From: Winogradskyella algicola
GTDB lineage: Bacteria; Bacteroidota; Bacteroidia; Flavobacteriales; Flavobacteriaceae
Assembly: GCF_005869935.1 (NCBI RefSeq)
Contig: NZ_SZQF01000011.1
Span: 19,158-83,157 of the forward strand
DNA: 64,000 nucleotides
Direction of reading: 5' to 3'
Shown: piece after piece, positions 8,868 through 18,584 of the stretch
How the letters are laid out: every line of letters begins with the position of its first letter
Numbering within the stretch: the stretch's first letter is position 1
The notes under the pieces: model-generated
Told to the model about the DNA's origin: nothing
Database searches by the model: none
Seen by the model: only the letters and a program-made list of their open reading frames with translations
Made by a program: the position numbers and the translations under genes

Positions 8868-10895
8868 ATGAAGTTACTAAATTTTACCATAATAAAACTT
8901 ACAGTTTGTCTTATTCTAGGCATTTGTATTGCCCATTATTTTAAACCAATTTTTAGCATAGCCATTTACCTATCCTTAGGTTTAATGGCTATACTTTTTC
9001 TCTACTATTTAATACTAAAAGGCAAGCATAGCAAACAACCACTCTTTGGATTAATTTCTTATTTCTGCATGATAAGCCTAGGAATTAATGCTTATAATTT
9101 TGAGAACGAGAAGATCCAACAAACCCATTACAGCAACTTAGATTTTAATGCCTCAATTGAATTAAGATTAAAAATCAAAGAGCGCCTAAAATCAGATCTC
9201 TATAACGATAAGTATATTGCTTCATTGATTTCTGCTAATAAGCGTGAAGCATCAGGACAACTACTTATTAATATTAAAAGAGATTCTTCATCAAGCCCAC
9301 TATTTGTTGATGCTATTATTTACACTAAATCAGTTTTAAAAGATATTCAGAAACCGCTGAATCCGCATCAATTTGATTATAGCAGATATTTGGAACTAAG
9401 ACAAGTTTATAGTCAAATTTATCTTCAACACAATCAATTCTTAATTCTTTTTGACCAACCTAATACTGTTTATGGTTATGCTGACTTATTTAGGACTTCC
9501 ATCAACAAAAAATTGATTGATGCTGGTTTTAAGGATGAAGTTTTAAGTATTATTAACGCATTACTTTTAGGTCAAAGACAGACAATTGATAAAAGCATCT
9601 ATAATAATTATGTGAATTCTGGCACTATTCATATTCTAGCGGTTTCTGGTCTGCATGTTGGAATTTTATTACTGATTCTCAATTTTGTTTTTAGACCTCT
9701 ACTACTCTTTAAATACGGATACGTTCTTAGACCAATAATTATTATTACTATACTTTGGTTATTTGCCGTTATTGCGGGTTTGTCACCATCTGTAACAAGA
9801 GCAGTTGCAATGTTTAGTATTATAAGCATTGCCATGCATCTTAAACGACCTACAAATATTTACAACACACTAGCCATTTCAGCCTTTTTTATTCTACTTG
9901 TAAAGCCTACATTTTTGTTTGAAGTTGGTTTTCAGATGAGCTATTTAGCGGTTTTAGGCATTGTGAGTATTCAACCTATTTTATATAGACTCTGGCAGCC
10001 CAAATATTGGATTTTAGATAAACCTTGGCAAATATTTACAGTAACATTAGCAGCACAAGCTGGTGTTCTACCGATTAGTCTATTCTATTTTCATCAGTTT
10101 CCTGGCTTGTTTTTTATATCTAATCTTGTGGTGATTCCGTTTTTAGGATTAATTCTTGGTTTTGGTCTTTTTGTAATTGCTATGGCTTTAGTTGGTTTTC
10201 TTCCTAAACCTATAGTTGAAATTTATAGTTTAATTATAGAATCGTTAAACGGATTTATAGCTTGGGTAGCTCAGTTTGAAGACTTTTTATTTAAAGACAT
10301 TCCCTTTACTTTAACTCAGGTGTTGTGTGCTTATAGCATAATAATAAGCGGTATTCAGATTTATAAATTAAGAACTTTTAAATGGTTGGCTATTTGCCTT
10401 GTTAGCATTATTGCTTTGCAAGGCACTTATCTTTTTAATAAGTTTCAAAATAAAGATGAAGCTATTATCGTTTTTAACAAAAGTCGCTTTTCTGTTGTAG
10501 GATTTAAACAGAGAGACAGACTTGTGGTTCATCATAATCTAGATACTTCAAAACTTAAAAATGATAACATTATCAAGAATTATAAAGTTGGGGAATTAAT
10601 TGACAGTGTAGCTCAATCTAATCTGCAAGGTATTTATCAATTCAGAAACAAGCGATTATTAATTATAGATAGTTTAGGAGTATACAGAAATCTGTCTTTT
10701 CAACCAGACCTCATCTTACTTCGTGATTCACCAAAAGTTAATTTAGAAAGAGTTATTGATAGTATTAAACCTGAGCAAATTATTGCAGATGCAAGTAATT
10801 ACAAGTCTTACATAAAACGTTGGAAAACTACATGTAGAAACAAAAAAATCCCTTTCCATTATACTAATGAAAAGGGAGCATTTATCTTGAAATAA
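8868..10895 (+). CDS. comEC: ComEC/Rec2-family DNA uptake channel
   Basis: A 675-residue polytopic inner-membrane protein. Two or three N-terminal helices lead into a DUF4131-like extracytoplasmic domain (about 90-215). The competence domain follows, with the GTIHILAVSGLHVGIL and GLSPSVTRAVAM signatures around residues 250-310, and about eight membrane segments to about 510. The C-terminal 150 residues are soluble but show no HxHxDH metallo-beta-lactamase motif. This is the short Bacteroidota-type tail rather than the nuclease domain of Bacillus ComEC. It imports single-stranded DNA in the competence system, or is a homologue with an unproven role. The last 50 bases also contain a hairpin that would end the opposing transcript. 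Confidence 0.9.
   Translation: MKLLNFTIIKLTVCLILGICIAHYFKPIFSIAIYLSLGLMAILFLYYLILKGKHSKQPLFGLISYFCMISLGINAYNFENEKIQQTHYSNLDFNASIELRLKIKERLKSDLYNDKYIASLISANKREASGQLLINIKRDSSSSPLFVDAIIYTKSVLKDIQKPLNPHQFDYSRYLELRQVYSQIYLQHNQFLILFDQPNTVYGYADLFRTSINKKLIDAGFKDEVLSIINALLLGQRQTIDKSIYNNYVNSGTIHILAVSGLHVGILLLILNFVFRPLLLFKYGYVLRPIIIITILWLFAVIAGLSPSVTRAVAMFSIISIAMHLKRPTNIYNTLAISAFFILLVKPTFLFEVGFQMSYLAVLGIVSIQPILYRLWQPKYWILDKPWQIFTVTLAAQAGVLPISLFYFHQFPGLFFISNLVVIPFLGLILGFGLFVIAMALVGFLPKPIVEIYSLIIESLNGFIAWVAQFEDFLFKDIPFTLTQVLCAYSIIISGIQIYKLRTFKWLAICLVSIIALQGTYLFNKFQNKDEAIIVFNKSRFSVVGFKQRDRLVVHHNLDTSKLKNDNIIKNYKVGELIDSVAQSNLQGIYQFRNKRLLIIDSLGVYRNLSFQPDLILLRDSPKVNLERVIDSIKPEQIIADASNYKSYIKRWKTTCRNKKIPFHYTNEKGAFILK
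10842..10877 (-). terminator. Intrinsic terminator for the thioredoxin-like gene, inside the comEC 3' end
   Basis: Stem of TCCCTTT with AAAGGGA (10849-10855 and 10871-10877), then one mismatch and CATTA with TAATG around a 3-base loop. On the minus strand it is followed by a run of seven T. It lies wholly within comEC coding DNA, which constrains both. Confidence 0.65.
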
Positions 10896-10900
10896 AACCA

Positions 10901-11470
10901 CTACTCCTTAAAAGAAGGTTCGAAGTTTTTATAATACTCATTAAACTTCTCTTGGGTATCCATTTCTTTGTACTTATCTGTCTTAAATAGTTTTAAGTAC
11001 AATTCTATTTGGCGTGGTTTTAAATATCCAGAAATTGGGGCAATATACTCACCCTTTTCGTCAAAAAACACCATTGTTGGGTATGCTCTTACACCAAGTG
11101 TACGCGTTAGCTCGTGGGCACTATTACGTCTATTTGCCTTTGCAGGATCGTAATTAGGATTGGAGTATGTTTTGTCTTTATAGGTTACGGTGTCATTACC
11201 TTCACCATTAAATTTTACGGCATAATAATGCTTATTTATATAATCTACAACATCCGCATTATGAAATGTGTGTTTATCAAGCATTTTGCAAGGGCCACAC
11301 CAATTGGTGTACACATCCATAATAATTTTTTTAGGTGCTTTTTCCTGAAGCTTAATAGCTTCCTCTAAAGTCATCCAATTAATCTCTTTTTCTAAGGGTT
11401 CACTTGCGTTTTGAAACGAAACCAATGTTCCAAAAGCTATAAAGGCTATAAGTAATTTTATTTTTTTCAT
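10901..11470 (-). CDS. Secreted thioredoxin-family protein
   Basis: A 189-residue protein with a Sec signal peptide (about 1-20, cleavage before NASEP) and a thioredoxin fold. The redox motif is C58-GPC61 in TNWCGPCKML, preceded by KIIMDVYTNW. The cis-proline region is RAYPTMVFFDEKG. The long loop between the motif and the third strand is the pattern of the DUF255/thioredoxin_7 type seen in Bacteroidota periplasmic reductases. It probably reduces or isomerises periplasmic disulphides; its partner is unknown. It is monocistronic, convergent with comEC (5-bp gap). Confidence 0.88.
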   Translation of the reverse strand: MKKIKLLIAFIAFGTLVSFQNASEPLEKEINWMTLEEAIKLQEKAPKKIIMDVYTNWCGPCKMLDKHTFHNADVVDYINKHYYAVKFNGEGNDTVTYKDKTYSNPNYDPAKANRRNSAHELTRTLGVRAYPTMVFFDEKGEYIAPISGYLKPRQIELYLKLFKTDKYKEMDTQEKFNEYYKNFEPSFKE

Positions 11471-11526
11471 TTTTATGCTGAATTTATTTCAGTAACTAAT
11501 TTGTTGCAAATCTTGTACCGAACTTA

Positions 11527-11555
11527 CAAAAAATGCTCCTAATGTGGAGCATTTT
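11527..11555 (-). terminator. Terminator of the POT/DPP-IV operon
   Basis: AAATGCTCC and GGAGCATTT (11531-11539, 11546-11554) form a 9-bp stem. Read on the minus strand it is followed by TTTTTTG. It lies just after the stop of the last POT gene. Confidence 0.8.
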
Positions 11556-11577
11556 CTATTATTTTTAACGGTAAGTA

Positions 11578-13353
11578 CTAACGTACTCCGTGCATTAAAC
11601 GCTTTAATAATGGATGTAATGCAAATGAGACCAGTCCTAATGCAATTGGCACAACTGTAAATATTAAGAAGAAATATGACAGACCATCTTCTTTTGTAAT
11701 TTTCTCAATATCACCACCTACATAATGCGCCATTTTATTACCTATCGCTATTGCTAAGTAATATACACCAAACATAAATGCCACCATTCTAGCTGGCACT
11801 AATTTACTTAGGTATGATAATCCCATTGGTGACAAACATAATTCACCAAGTGTGTGAAATAAATAAGCCAGCACTAGCCAAATCATACTCAACTTTGCTG
11901 TTTCTGCACCTAAAGGTACATTTCTGGTAGCAAAGGCTAACAACCCAAAGCCAATAGCCATGATTATGAGGCCCAAACCGTATTTTACAGATGCTGGCGG
12001 GTTGTATTTACTATCCCACCATTTTGTAAATAATGGAGCAAAAACAATAATAAATAATGAATTAAGAATTGCGAACCATGTTATTTCAACTTCTTTAGCT
12101 TCTGCACTAAAATTGATATAAAGCTTATAGATTACCAAAGCCCAGATAATAACAAAACTTATTGCTAAAACAATATTTGAAAAACCTATTCTACTAAATG
12201 TTTGTCTAAATAAGCTTATTAAAACATAGGTTATAATTCCGATAGGCACAATAGTCACAATTGCATCTATTATTTTGAATATTGAAGCTGCGTTTCCTTC
12301 TAAAACTCTATCAGTAAAATCTCTAGTGTAAATCGGCAATGAACCCGCTGCTTGCTCAAAGGCTGCCCAAAAGAAGATTGTAAAAATACAGAAGATCGTA
12401 AAAGCAATCATTCGGTCTCTAACAACTCTTTCGTAACGAGGAATTCTTACAACTAGAATTATAACAAATACAATTGCAGCTAATAATGCAAAAAACAGTG
12501 AGTCAGTCATACCTGCAACTGTAAAATTAAGTGTATTGATGCCACCTATTTTACTCAATGGATCGTTAACTATAAAAATGAGTACAGAAATGATAAAAAC
12601 ACCTATTAAAACATAATCAACAGTCACAAAATGATTCAGCTTACCACTTATCTTTTCTTTAGAAGCTTCTAAACCTTCAGACAATGTATCTATTATACCC
12701 TTCTTCTCATTTTTAGGTCTGGCGCCTACATCTCCAAATAATGGCTGAGCATAATAAAACTGAACCATACCTAAAAACATAAAAATACCAGCTAATCCAA
12801 AGCCATAACTCCAACCTACGTTTTCGCCAAGCCAACCGCAAAGCATAATTCCTAGAAAAGCACCAGCGTTTACTCCCATATAAAAGATATTATACGCGCC
12901 ATCTTTCTTTTCATCATGACCTTCATACATTTTAGATATTATTGATGTCATATTAGGTTTAAAAAAACCGTTTCCTAATATTAAAAGGGCAATTCCTATG
13001 TAAAGAAAAGTAGGTGTTTCTACTGCCATAGATGCGTGTCCAAGTGTCATAAGCAGTGCACCTATAACAACAGCTAATCTATAGCCAATTTTATTGTCTG
13101 CTAACCAACCACCAAGAATTGGTGTTAAATAAACAAACATAGCGTACGTTCCTAATAGCGATAAGGCTGCTGGCTTATCCCAACCCCAACCAGGATTATC
13201 ACCAACAAGAGCACCTGTTAAAAATATGACAAGAATAGCGCGCATTCCGTAATACGAAAAACGCTCCCACATTTCGGTAAAGAATAGAACAAATAAACCT
13301 GCCGGATGTCCCATTACTTTAGTTTCGAAGAAATTTTCGGATGAATTATTCAT
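11578..13353 (-). CDS. POT/PTR-family peptide MFS transporter (long form)
   Basis: A 591-residue proton-coupled oligopeptide transporter in the inner membrane. The N-terminal helix carries the POT signature TEMWERFSYYGMRA (ExxER proton-coupling motif), and FYMGVNAGAFLG is the second family signature. Compared with its 465-residue neighbour it has about 125 extra residues in the middle, including helices around 245-265 and 280-305. These correspond to the two additional helices typical of bacterial POTs. It is the last gene of a minus-strand set (DPP-IV, short POT, long POT). The likely job is uptake of di- and tripeptides released by the peptidase. Confidence 0.93.
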   Translation of the reverse strand: MNNSSENFFETKVMGHPAGLFVLFFTEMWERFSYYGMRAILVIFLTGALVGDNPGWGWDKPAALSLLGTYAMFVYLTPILGGWLADNKIGYRLAVVIGALLMTLGHASMAVETPTFLYIGIALLILGNGFFKPNMTSIISKMYEGHDEKKDGAYNIFYMGVNAGAFLGIMLCGWLGENVGWSYGFGLAGIFMFLGMVQFYYAQPLFGDVGARPKNEKKGIIDTLSEGLEASKEKISGKLNHFVTVDYVLIGVFIISVLIFIVNDPLSKIGGINTLNFTVAGMTDSLFFALLAAIVFVIILVVRIPRYERVVRDRMIAFTIFCIFTIFFWAAFEQAAGSLPIYTRDFTDRVLEGNAASIFKIIDAIVTIVPIGIITYVLISLFRQTFSRIGFSNIVLAISFVIIWALVIYKLYINFSAEAKEVEITWFAILNSLFIIVFAPLFTKWWDSKYNPPASVKYGLGLIIMAIGFGLLAFATRNVPLGAETAKLSMIWLVLAYLFHTLGELCLSPMGLSYLSKLVPARMVAFMFGVYYLAIAIGNKMAHYVGGDIEKITKEDGLSYFFLIFTVVPIALGLVSFALHPLLKRLMHGVR

Positions 13354-13423
13354 AAATCTTAAAGTATTTAGTTAGTAGAGAAAACCCTTGTAAAAGAAAA
13401 TCTATAAGGGAATTGATTTATTG

Positions 13424-14821
13424 TTAGTTATTAATGTCTGGATCTGCTATTTCGTACTTTTCTGCTTCAAGCATTTCATGCTCGTTGTCTTCCGCACCGT
13501 GTGTTAATTTTTCTAATTTCTTTCTGAAAACCATGACCAGTAGCCCAAATGCAACACAAAAAACTGCAATACCTGTAAAGATGGTAAACTCACCTAACTT
13601 TTCTGACGCCTCACCTAATAATCCTGCTAATTTATTTCCAAAGCCAGTCATAGCAAAGTATACACCCATCATTAAAGAAGCATACTTCAATGGCGCTAAC
13701 TTCGTTATATAAGATAATGCTACTGGCGAAATACAAAGTTCACCTACAGTATGAAACAAGTAGGCTAAAACTAACCAATACATTGCAGAAGACCCTGTAC
13801 TTTCAAACTGAGCTGATGCAGCAGACATAAAGAAAAACCCTGTTCCCATGATTATGAGACCAATAATCATCTTAAATAATGATGTTGCTGTTTTTCCCTT
13901 TAATTTTCGGCTAGCCCAATAGCCTGCAACTGAAGTCCCCAAGAATATTATAAACATGGCATTTAAGGATTGAAACCACGATGCAGGAACTTCCCATCCC
14001 ATTAACATCCTATTGGTATTGTCCATAGCATATATATTCATTAAACCACCTGCTTGCTCAAAAGCGCCCCAAAAAACGATAACTAATAAAAACGAAATGA
14101 ATAGAACAACAACTCTATCTTTTTCAACTTTAGTTAACGGTCTTTTCATAGCGGCTTTTTCTTCTTCATCTTCAGAATCTCCAGAAAAATTCCCGACAGT
14201 CTTTAAGTATTTTTGACCTATTAGATATTGCAATAATCCTAGAGCCATTCCAATACCAGCAAGACCAAATCCGTAATGCCAACCATGTACTTCCCCAACA
14301 TAACCGACAATTAAACTTGAAAGGAAGGCTCCAATATTTATACCAATGTAAAAAATCGTAAACCCTTTATCACGTCTAATATCCCCTTGTTTATACAATC
14401 CACCAACCATTGTAGAAATGTTTGGTTTTAACATTCCAACACCGGCAATAATTAGACCTAAACCTGTGTAAAACGCCCACATTTGTTCTATTGCAAGGAT
14501 ACTATGACCAGCTACCAATAAGATACCTCCATATAAAACAGATTTCTTTTGACCCAAAAACTTATCTGCTATCCATCCACCTGGTATAGAAGCTACGTAC
14601 ACCAACATAGTGTACCAACCATAAAGCGCTAGTGCCTCCCCATTGGTCCAACCCAAACCTGCATTATCACTAGTAGTCTGAGCTACTAAATATAATACTA
14701 GTATGGCACGCATACCATAGTAAGAAAAACGCTCCCACATTTCGGTAAAAAACAAAATGAATAAACCTACTGGATGCCCAAATAGTTCTTTTTGATGCGG
14801 TTGTTTAATTGCTGTTGACAT
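13424..14821 (-). CDS. POT/PTR-family peptide MFS transporter (short form)
   Basis: A 465-residue paralogue of the downstream transporter, with the same N-terminal signature (TEMWERFSYYGMRA) and FYIGINIGAFLSS. It lacks the central two-helix insertion, leaving about 12 membrane helices, and has an acidic cytosolic loop (DSEDEEEKAA) near residue 215. The tandem arrangement with a clear length difference suggests an old duplication followed by divergence in substrate range. The 28-bp gap to the DPP-IV gene and the 70-bp gap to the next POT suggest one transcript. Confidence 0.93.
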   Translation of the reverse strand: MSTAIKQPHQKELFGHPVGLFILFFTEMWERFSYYGMRAILVLYLVAQTTSDNAGLGWTNGEALALYGWYTMLVYVASIPGGWIADKFLGQKKSVLYGGILLVAGHSILAIEQMWAFYTGLGLIIAGVGMLKPNISTMVGGLYKQGDIRRDKGFTIFYIGINIGAFLSSLIVGYVGEVHGWHYGFGLAGIGMALGLLQYLIGQKYLKTVGNFSGDSEDEEEKAAMKRPLTKVEKDRVVVLFISFLLVIVFWGAFEQAGGLMNIYAMDNTNRMLMGWEVPASWFQSLNAMFIIFLGTSVAGYWASRKLKGKTATSLFKMIIGLIIMGTGFFFMSAASAQFESTGSSAMYWLVLAYLFHTVGELCISPVALSYITKLAPLKYASLMMGVYFAMTGFGNKLAGLLGEASEKLGEFTIFTGIAVFCVAFGLLVMVFRKKLEKLTHGAEDNEHEMLEAEKYEIADPDINN

Positions 14822-14849
14822 ATAATTTAATTTAGTTAGTTATTATTAG

Positions 14850-17081
14850 CTAGCCTTTAATCTTAGATGACTCTTTTTCTTCTTTAAGAGTATTTTCTCT
14901 TTTATCACCTAAAGTTTTATGGATAAAATTTGTCATCTTTTTATAAAGGTGTAATCTTGTGTTACCACCATATATTCCATGATTTTTATCTGGATAAATC
15001 ATCCATTCAAATTGCTTATCTGCTTGTATTAAAGCTTCAACCATACGCATGGTATTCTGCACATGTACATTATCATCTCCTGTACCATGTACTAATAAGA
15101 AATCACCTTTTAATTTATCGACGTGGTTTATTGGAGAATTGTCGTCATAACCACTAGGATTTTCATCTGGTGTGGTCATATAACGTTCTGTGTAAATAGT
15201 ATCATAAAACCTCCAACTTGTAACAGGTGCTACTGCAATGGCCATTTTAAACACGTCATTGCCTTTAAATAAAGCATTACTACTCATAAAACCTCCATAG
15301 CTCCAACCCCAAATTCCGATGCGAGAAGCATCTATATAAGGCAGTGACCCTAACTTTTTAGCCGCTTCTATTTGGTCTTCAACTTCATATTTCCCTAATT
15401 CTTTCTGCGTTACTTTCTTAAAGTCTGCTCCTTTAAAACCTGTTCCTCTACCATCAACACAGACTACAATATAGCCTTGTTGTGCCAGCATTTGATACCA
15501 ATAATCATTAGCACCATTCCAACGGTTGGCAACCTGCTGAGAACCTGGACCCGAATATTGATACATAAATAATGGATACTGCTTATTTTCGTCAAAATCA
15601 GCAGGTTTTATCATCCACATATTTAAATCGTTGCCATTAACATTTATAGTACTAAACTCTTTTTTAGACGTTACATAGTCTCCTACTTTTTGAGCTAAGC
15701 GATCGTTATCCTTAATTCCTTTTACAAGATTTCCATTCTTAGAATCATGCAAGGTATATTCGTAAGGTGTGGTTGCACTAGAATGCGTATTGATAAAATA
15801 AGTAAAATCAGCACTGAAAGACGCACTATTAGTGCCTTCGGTTTTTGTTAATTGTGTTTTATTCTTACCATTTAGCTTAATGGAATACACATCTCTGTTT
15901 ATGGAACCGTTTTCAGTAGATTGATAATAAATAGTATTGGCCTTTTCATTAAAGCCATAATAATCTGTAACTTCCCAATTGCCATCTGTTACCTGATTGA
16001 TTAACTTTCCTGATTTGTCATAGTGATAAATATGATTAAAACCATCTTTTTCACTCGTCCAGATAAAGCTATTATCTTTCAGGAATGTTAGATTGAAGGT
16101 TACATCGATATACGCATCATCCTTTTCTTGCAAAACTAATTCATAATCTATAGCATAGGTATCTATAAACCAGAGGTCTAATTCATTTTGATGACGGTTC
16201 ATGTATTGGGCACTTAGCACATTAGGATCGTTTGTCCACTTTATTCTTGGAATATAAAAGTCCTCATAAGTCTTATCAACCTCAAGTTCTTGTAGTTTAT
16301 TTGCCTGTAAATCGTATAAATGAAGTGATACTTTAGAGTTTTTCTCACCAGCTTTAGGATACTTAAAAACCTGCTGTGTTTGATAAAGACCAGAACCATA
16401 AACATCCATAGAAAACTCTGGCACTTCAGATTCATCAAAACGTATAAAAGCGATTAAGTTGCTATCTGCATTCCAATCAAACGCCCTCACAAAACTAAAT
16501 TCTTCCTCATAAACCCAATCTGTAATACCATTGATAATTTTATTCTTCTCACCATCATCAGTGATTTGTGTTACTTTACCTGAATTTAAATCTTTTATAT
16601 AGAGATTATTTTCAAACCCATAAGCAATTTTAGTTCCATCTGGCGATAAAGTTGGTTCTTGCACCATTTGATCAGACACCTTAGTCAACTGCTTCGTATT
16701 GATATCGTATACATAATATTCACCTAAAGCAGATCTTCTGTAGACAGGAATTTCGTTGGTTGTTAAAACCACTTTAGACTCATCTTTGCTAAACGTATAA
16801 TCAAAAAAACCTCGTATCTCTGGTATATCTTCAGAAGACACCAAGGTTTTTACCTTTTCTAAGGTTTTGTAATCGTAAATATCTATGGTAGCTGTACCGT
16901 TTTGTCTGTTGTAGTTTAATACGGAATACTGCGTACCGTTATTCATAGAATGTAAGGCTTGCATGCCTTCTGTTCTAAAGGCTCCACTCCAAATATCTTC
17001 GAGGGTAATTTGTTTATCCTGACTGTAAATCAAGGAGGTAGTTAGAAATCCAACAATGGCTACGAAGTATCTCAATTTCAT
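14850..17081 (-). CDS. Dipeptidyl peptidase IV-type serine peptidase (S9)
   Basis: A 743-residue exported peptidase with a signal peptide at about 1-20. Residues about 40-470 are the DPP-IV N-terminal beta-propeller, with YVYDINTKQLTKVSD-like blades. A DWVYEEEF motif near 190-197 matches the double-glutamate loop that holds the substrate N-terminus. The C-terminal hydrolase holds S594 (GWSYGGF), D669 (GTGDDNVH) and H701 (DKNHGIYG); the spacing from Asp to His (32) equals human DPP4. It removes N-terminal dipeptides ending in proline or alanine. It is first in the operon with two peptide transporters, a coherent peptide-use unit. Confidence 0.93.
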   Translation of the reverse strand: MKLRYFVAIVGFLTTSLIYSQDKQITLEDIWSGAFRTEGMQALHSMNNGTQYSVLNYNRQNGTATIDIYDYKTLEKVKTLVSSEDIPEIRGFFDYTFSKDESKVVLTTNEIPVYRRSALGEYYVYDINTKQLTKVSDQMVQEPTLSPDGTKIAYGFENNLYIKDLNSGKVTQITDDGEKNKIINGITDWVYEEEFSFVRAFDWNADSNLIAFIRFDESEVPEFSMDVYGSGLYQTQQVFKYPKAGEKNSKVSLHLYDLQANKLQELEVDKTYEDFYIPRIKWTNDPNVLSAQYMNRHQNELDLWFIDTYAIDYELVLQEKDDAYIDVTFNLTFLKDNSFIWTSEKDGFNHIYHYDKSGKLINQVTDGNWEVTDYYGFNEKANTIYYQSTENGSINRDVYSIKLNGKNKTQLTKTEGTNSASFSADFTYFINTHSSATTPYEYTLHDSKNGNLVKGIKDNDRLAQKVGDYVTSKKEFSTINVNGNDLNMWMIKPADFDENKQYPLFMYQYSGPGSQQVANRWNGANDYWYQMLAQQGYIVVCVDGRGTGFKGADFKKVTQKELGKYEVEDQIEAAKKLGSLPYIDASRIGIWGWSYGGFMSSNALFKGNDVFKMAIAVAPVTSWRFYDTIYTERYMTTPDENPSGYDDNSPINHVDKLKGDFLLVHGTGDDNVHVQNTMRMVEALIQADKQFEWMIYPDKNHGIYGGNTRLHLYKKMTNFIHKTLGDKRENTLKEEKESSKIKG

Positions 17082-17201
17082 ATTAATCTTTTTTCAATAA
17101 AGCAATGCCAAGTTTACTAAAAAATATGCAAAAATCAGGCATTATTAACAGTAAATCGGCAATAATAGTGGAATAGGGACACATTTTATGCCAATCCTAA
17201 G

Positions 17202-17209
17202 TATCTTTG
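17202..17209 (+). promoter_or_regulatory. Putative -7 element of the HMG-CoA reductase promoter
   Basis: TATCTTTG matches TAnnTTTG exactly and lies 21 bp upstream of the ATG at 17231. I see no clear TTG at -33. If real, it overlaps the possible TTG start at 17207, which is why the ATG start is preferred. Confidence 0.45.
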
Positions 17210-17230
17210 CAATTCAAAATCAATTTAACT

Positions 17231-18535
17231 ATGCCAACCGCTATTTCTGGCTTCTCTAAACTATCTAAATCTAAAAAGATCGAATGGCTTTTAGACACTT
17301 ATTTCTCAAACAAGGAAAGTGCTCGAAACCTAGTGCAACAGTATTGGAATTCCGATGCAAAACTTCAAAAGCTTCATGATGAGTTTATAGAAAACACCAT
17401 TACTAATTATTATTTACCTCTTGGTGTAGCACCTAACTTTTCGATTAACAACAAGCTTTACACTATACCAATGGCAATAGAAGAGAGTTCTGTGGTTGCA
17501 GCAGCTAGTAAGGCGGCAAAATTTTGGCTAGATAGAGGTGGCTTTAAGGCTGAAGTGATTTCGACAGAAAAAATTGGTCAAGTTCATTTTACATATACTG
17601 GTAATTTCGAAGCGTTACAATCTTTCTTCGAAATTGTAAAACCAAAACTTATTGAAGACACCAGAGCCATCACTAAAAACATGGAACGTCGTGGTGGTGG
17701 TATTTTAGATATTGAACTTAAAAATAAAACCCAAGACTTAGAGCACTACTACCAATTGCATGCTACGTTTGAAACACTAGATGCAATGGGTGCCAACTTT
17801 ATAAATTCTTGTTTAGAACAATTTGCTAAAACCTTTAAGGCCGAAGCGCAAGCACAATTAGAAAACGACGTAAATATCGTAATGAGTATTCTCTCTAACT
17901 ATGTACCTAATTGTCTGGTTAGAGCTGAAGTGTCTTGCCCTATCACTGATTTAAAAAGTAAAGACATAACAAACCCATCACTGTTTGGAGAGAAGTTTAA
18001 ACAAGCGGTTAACATCGCTGAAATTGAACCTTACAGAGCTGTAACACACAACAAAGGTATAATGAACGGTATCGACGCTGTGGTTTTAGCAACAGGTAAC
18101 GACTTTAGAGCAGTTGAAGCTGGTGTGCATGCATACGCTTCAAAAGATGGAAAATATAAAAGCTTAACGCACTGTTCTATTGAAGACGATACTTTTAAAT
18201 TTTGGATTGAAATTCCACTTGCTTTAGGTACAGTAGGTGGCTTAACAAGTTTACATCCATTAGTAAAGTTTGCTTTAGAAATGCTTGAAAAGCCATCAGC
18301 AAAAGATTTAATGCAAATTGTTGCTGTAGCAGGTTTAGCTCAGAATTTTGCTGCTGTAAAATCCTTAACTACTACTGGTATTCAAGAAGGTCATATGAAG
18401 ATGCATTTAATGAATATATTAAATCAGTTTGAAGCTACCTCAGAAGAAAAAGAAAAAATAGTAGAGCATTTTAAAACTAATGTGGTAACACATAGTGCAG
18501 TTGTTGAAGCCATTGAAAATATAAGGGAAATTTAA
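17231..18535 (+). CDS. mvaA: Hydroxymethylglutaryl-CoA reductase
   Basis: A 434-residue HMG-CoA reductase, making mevalonate for isoprenoids. The sequence opens with a class II-like N-terminus (ISGFSKLSKSKKIEWL). It contains YTIPMAIEESSVVAAAS with the substrate-binding glutamate, DAMGANFINSCLEQ (the DAMG-x-N cofactor motif) and the late GHMKMHL segment with the catalytic histidine. The start at 17231 is favoured over an in-frame TTG at 17207 because the latter falls in a promoter-like element. The downstream GHMP kinase is also a mevalonate-type gene. The enzyme could work in either direction, but the context points to biosynthesis. Confidence 0.93.
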   Translation: MPTAISGFSKLSKSKKIEWLLDTYFSNKESARNLVQQYWNSDAKLQKLHDEFIENTITNYYLPLGVAPNFSINNKLYTIPMAIEESSVVAAASKAAKFWLDRGGFKAEVISTEKIGQVHFTYTGNFEALQSFFEIVKPKLIEDTRAITKNMERRGGGILDIELKNKTQDLEHYYQLHATFETLDAMGANFINSCLEQFAKTFKAEAQAQLENDVNIVMSILSNYVPNCLVRAEVSCPITDLKSKDITNPSLFGEKFKQAVNIAEIEPYRAVTHNKGIMNGIDAVVLATGNDFRAVEAGVHAYASKDGKYKSLTHCSIEDDTFKFWIEIPLALGTVGGLTSLHPLVKFALEMLEKPSAKDLMQIVAVAGLAQNFAAVKSLTTTGIQEGHMKMHLMNILNQFEATSEEKEKIVEHFKTNVVTHSAVVEAIENIREI

Positions 18536-18544
18536 TTTAAACTG

Positions 18545-18568
18545 GTGACTGAGCGTAGTCGAAGTCAC
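18545..18568. repeat. REP-like palindrome, copy 2 (left of the GIY-YIG domain)
   Basis: Arms GTGACT and AGTCAC around a 12-base loop containing gagcgtagtcga; the core is in reverse orientation (ctgag...tcgaag). It lies 16 bp before the GIY-YIG start codon. Confidence 0.75.
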
Positions 18569-18584
18569 ATTATTAATCATATAA

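Noticed and set aside
17207..17230. TTG start for HMG-CoA reductase
   Set aside because: The TTG is part of a -7-like TATCTTTG, and the ATG at 17231 starts the canonical N-terminus.
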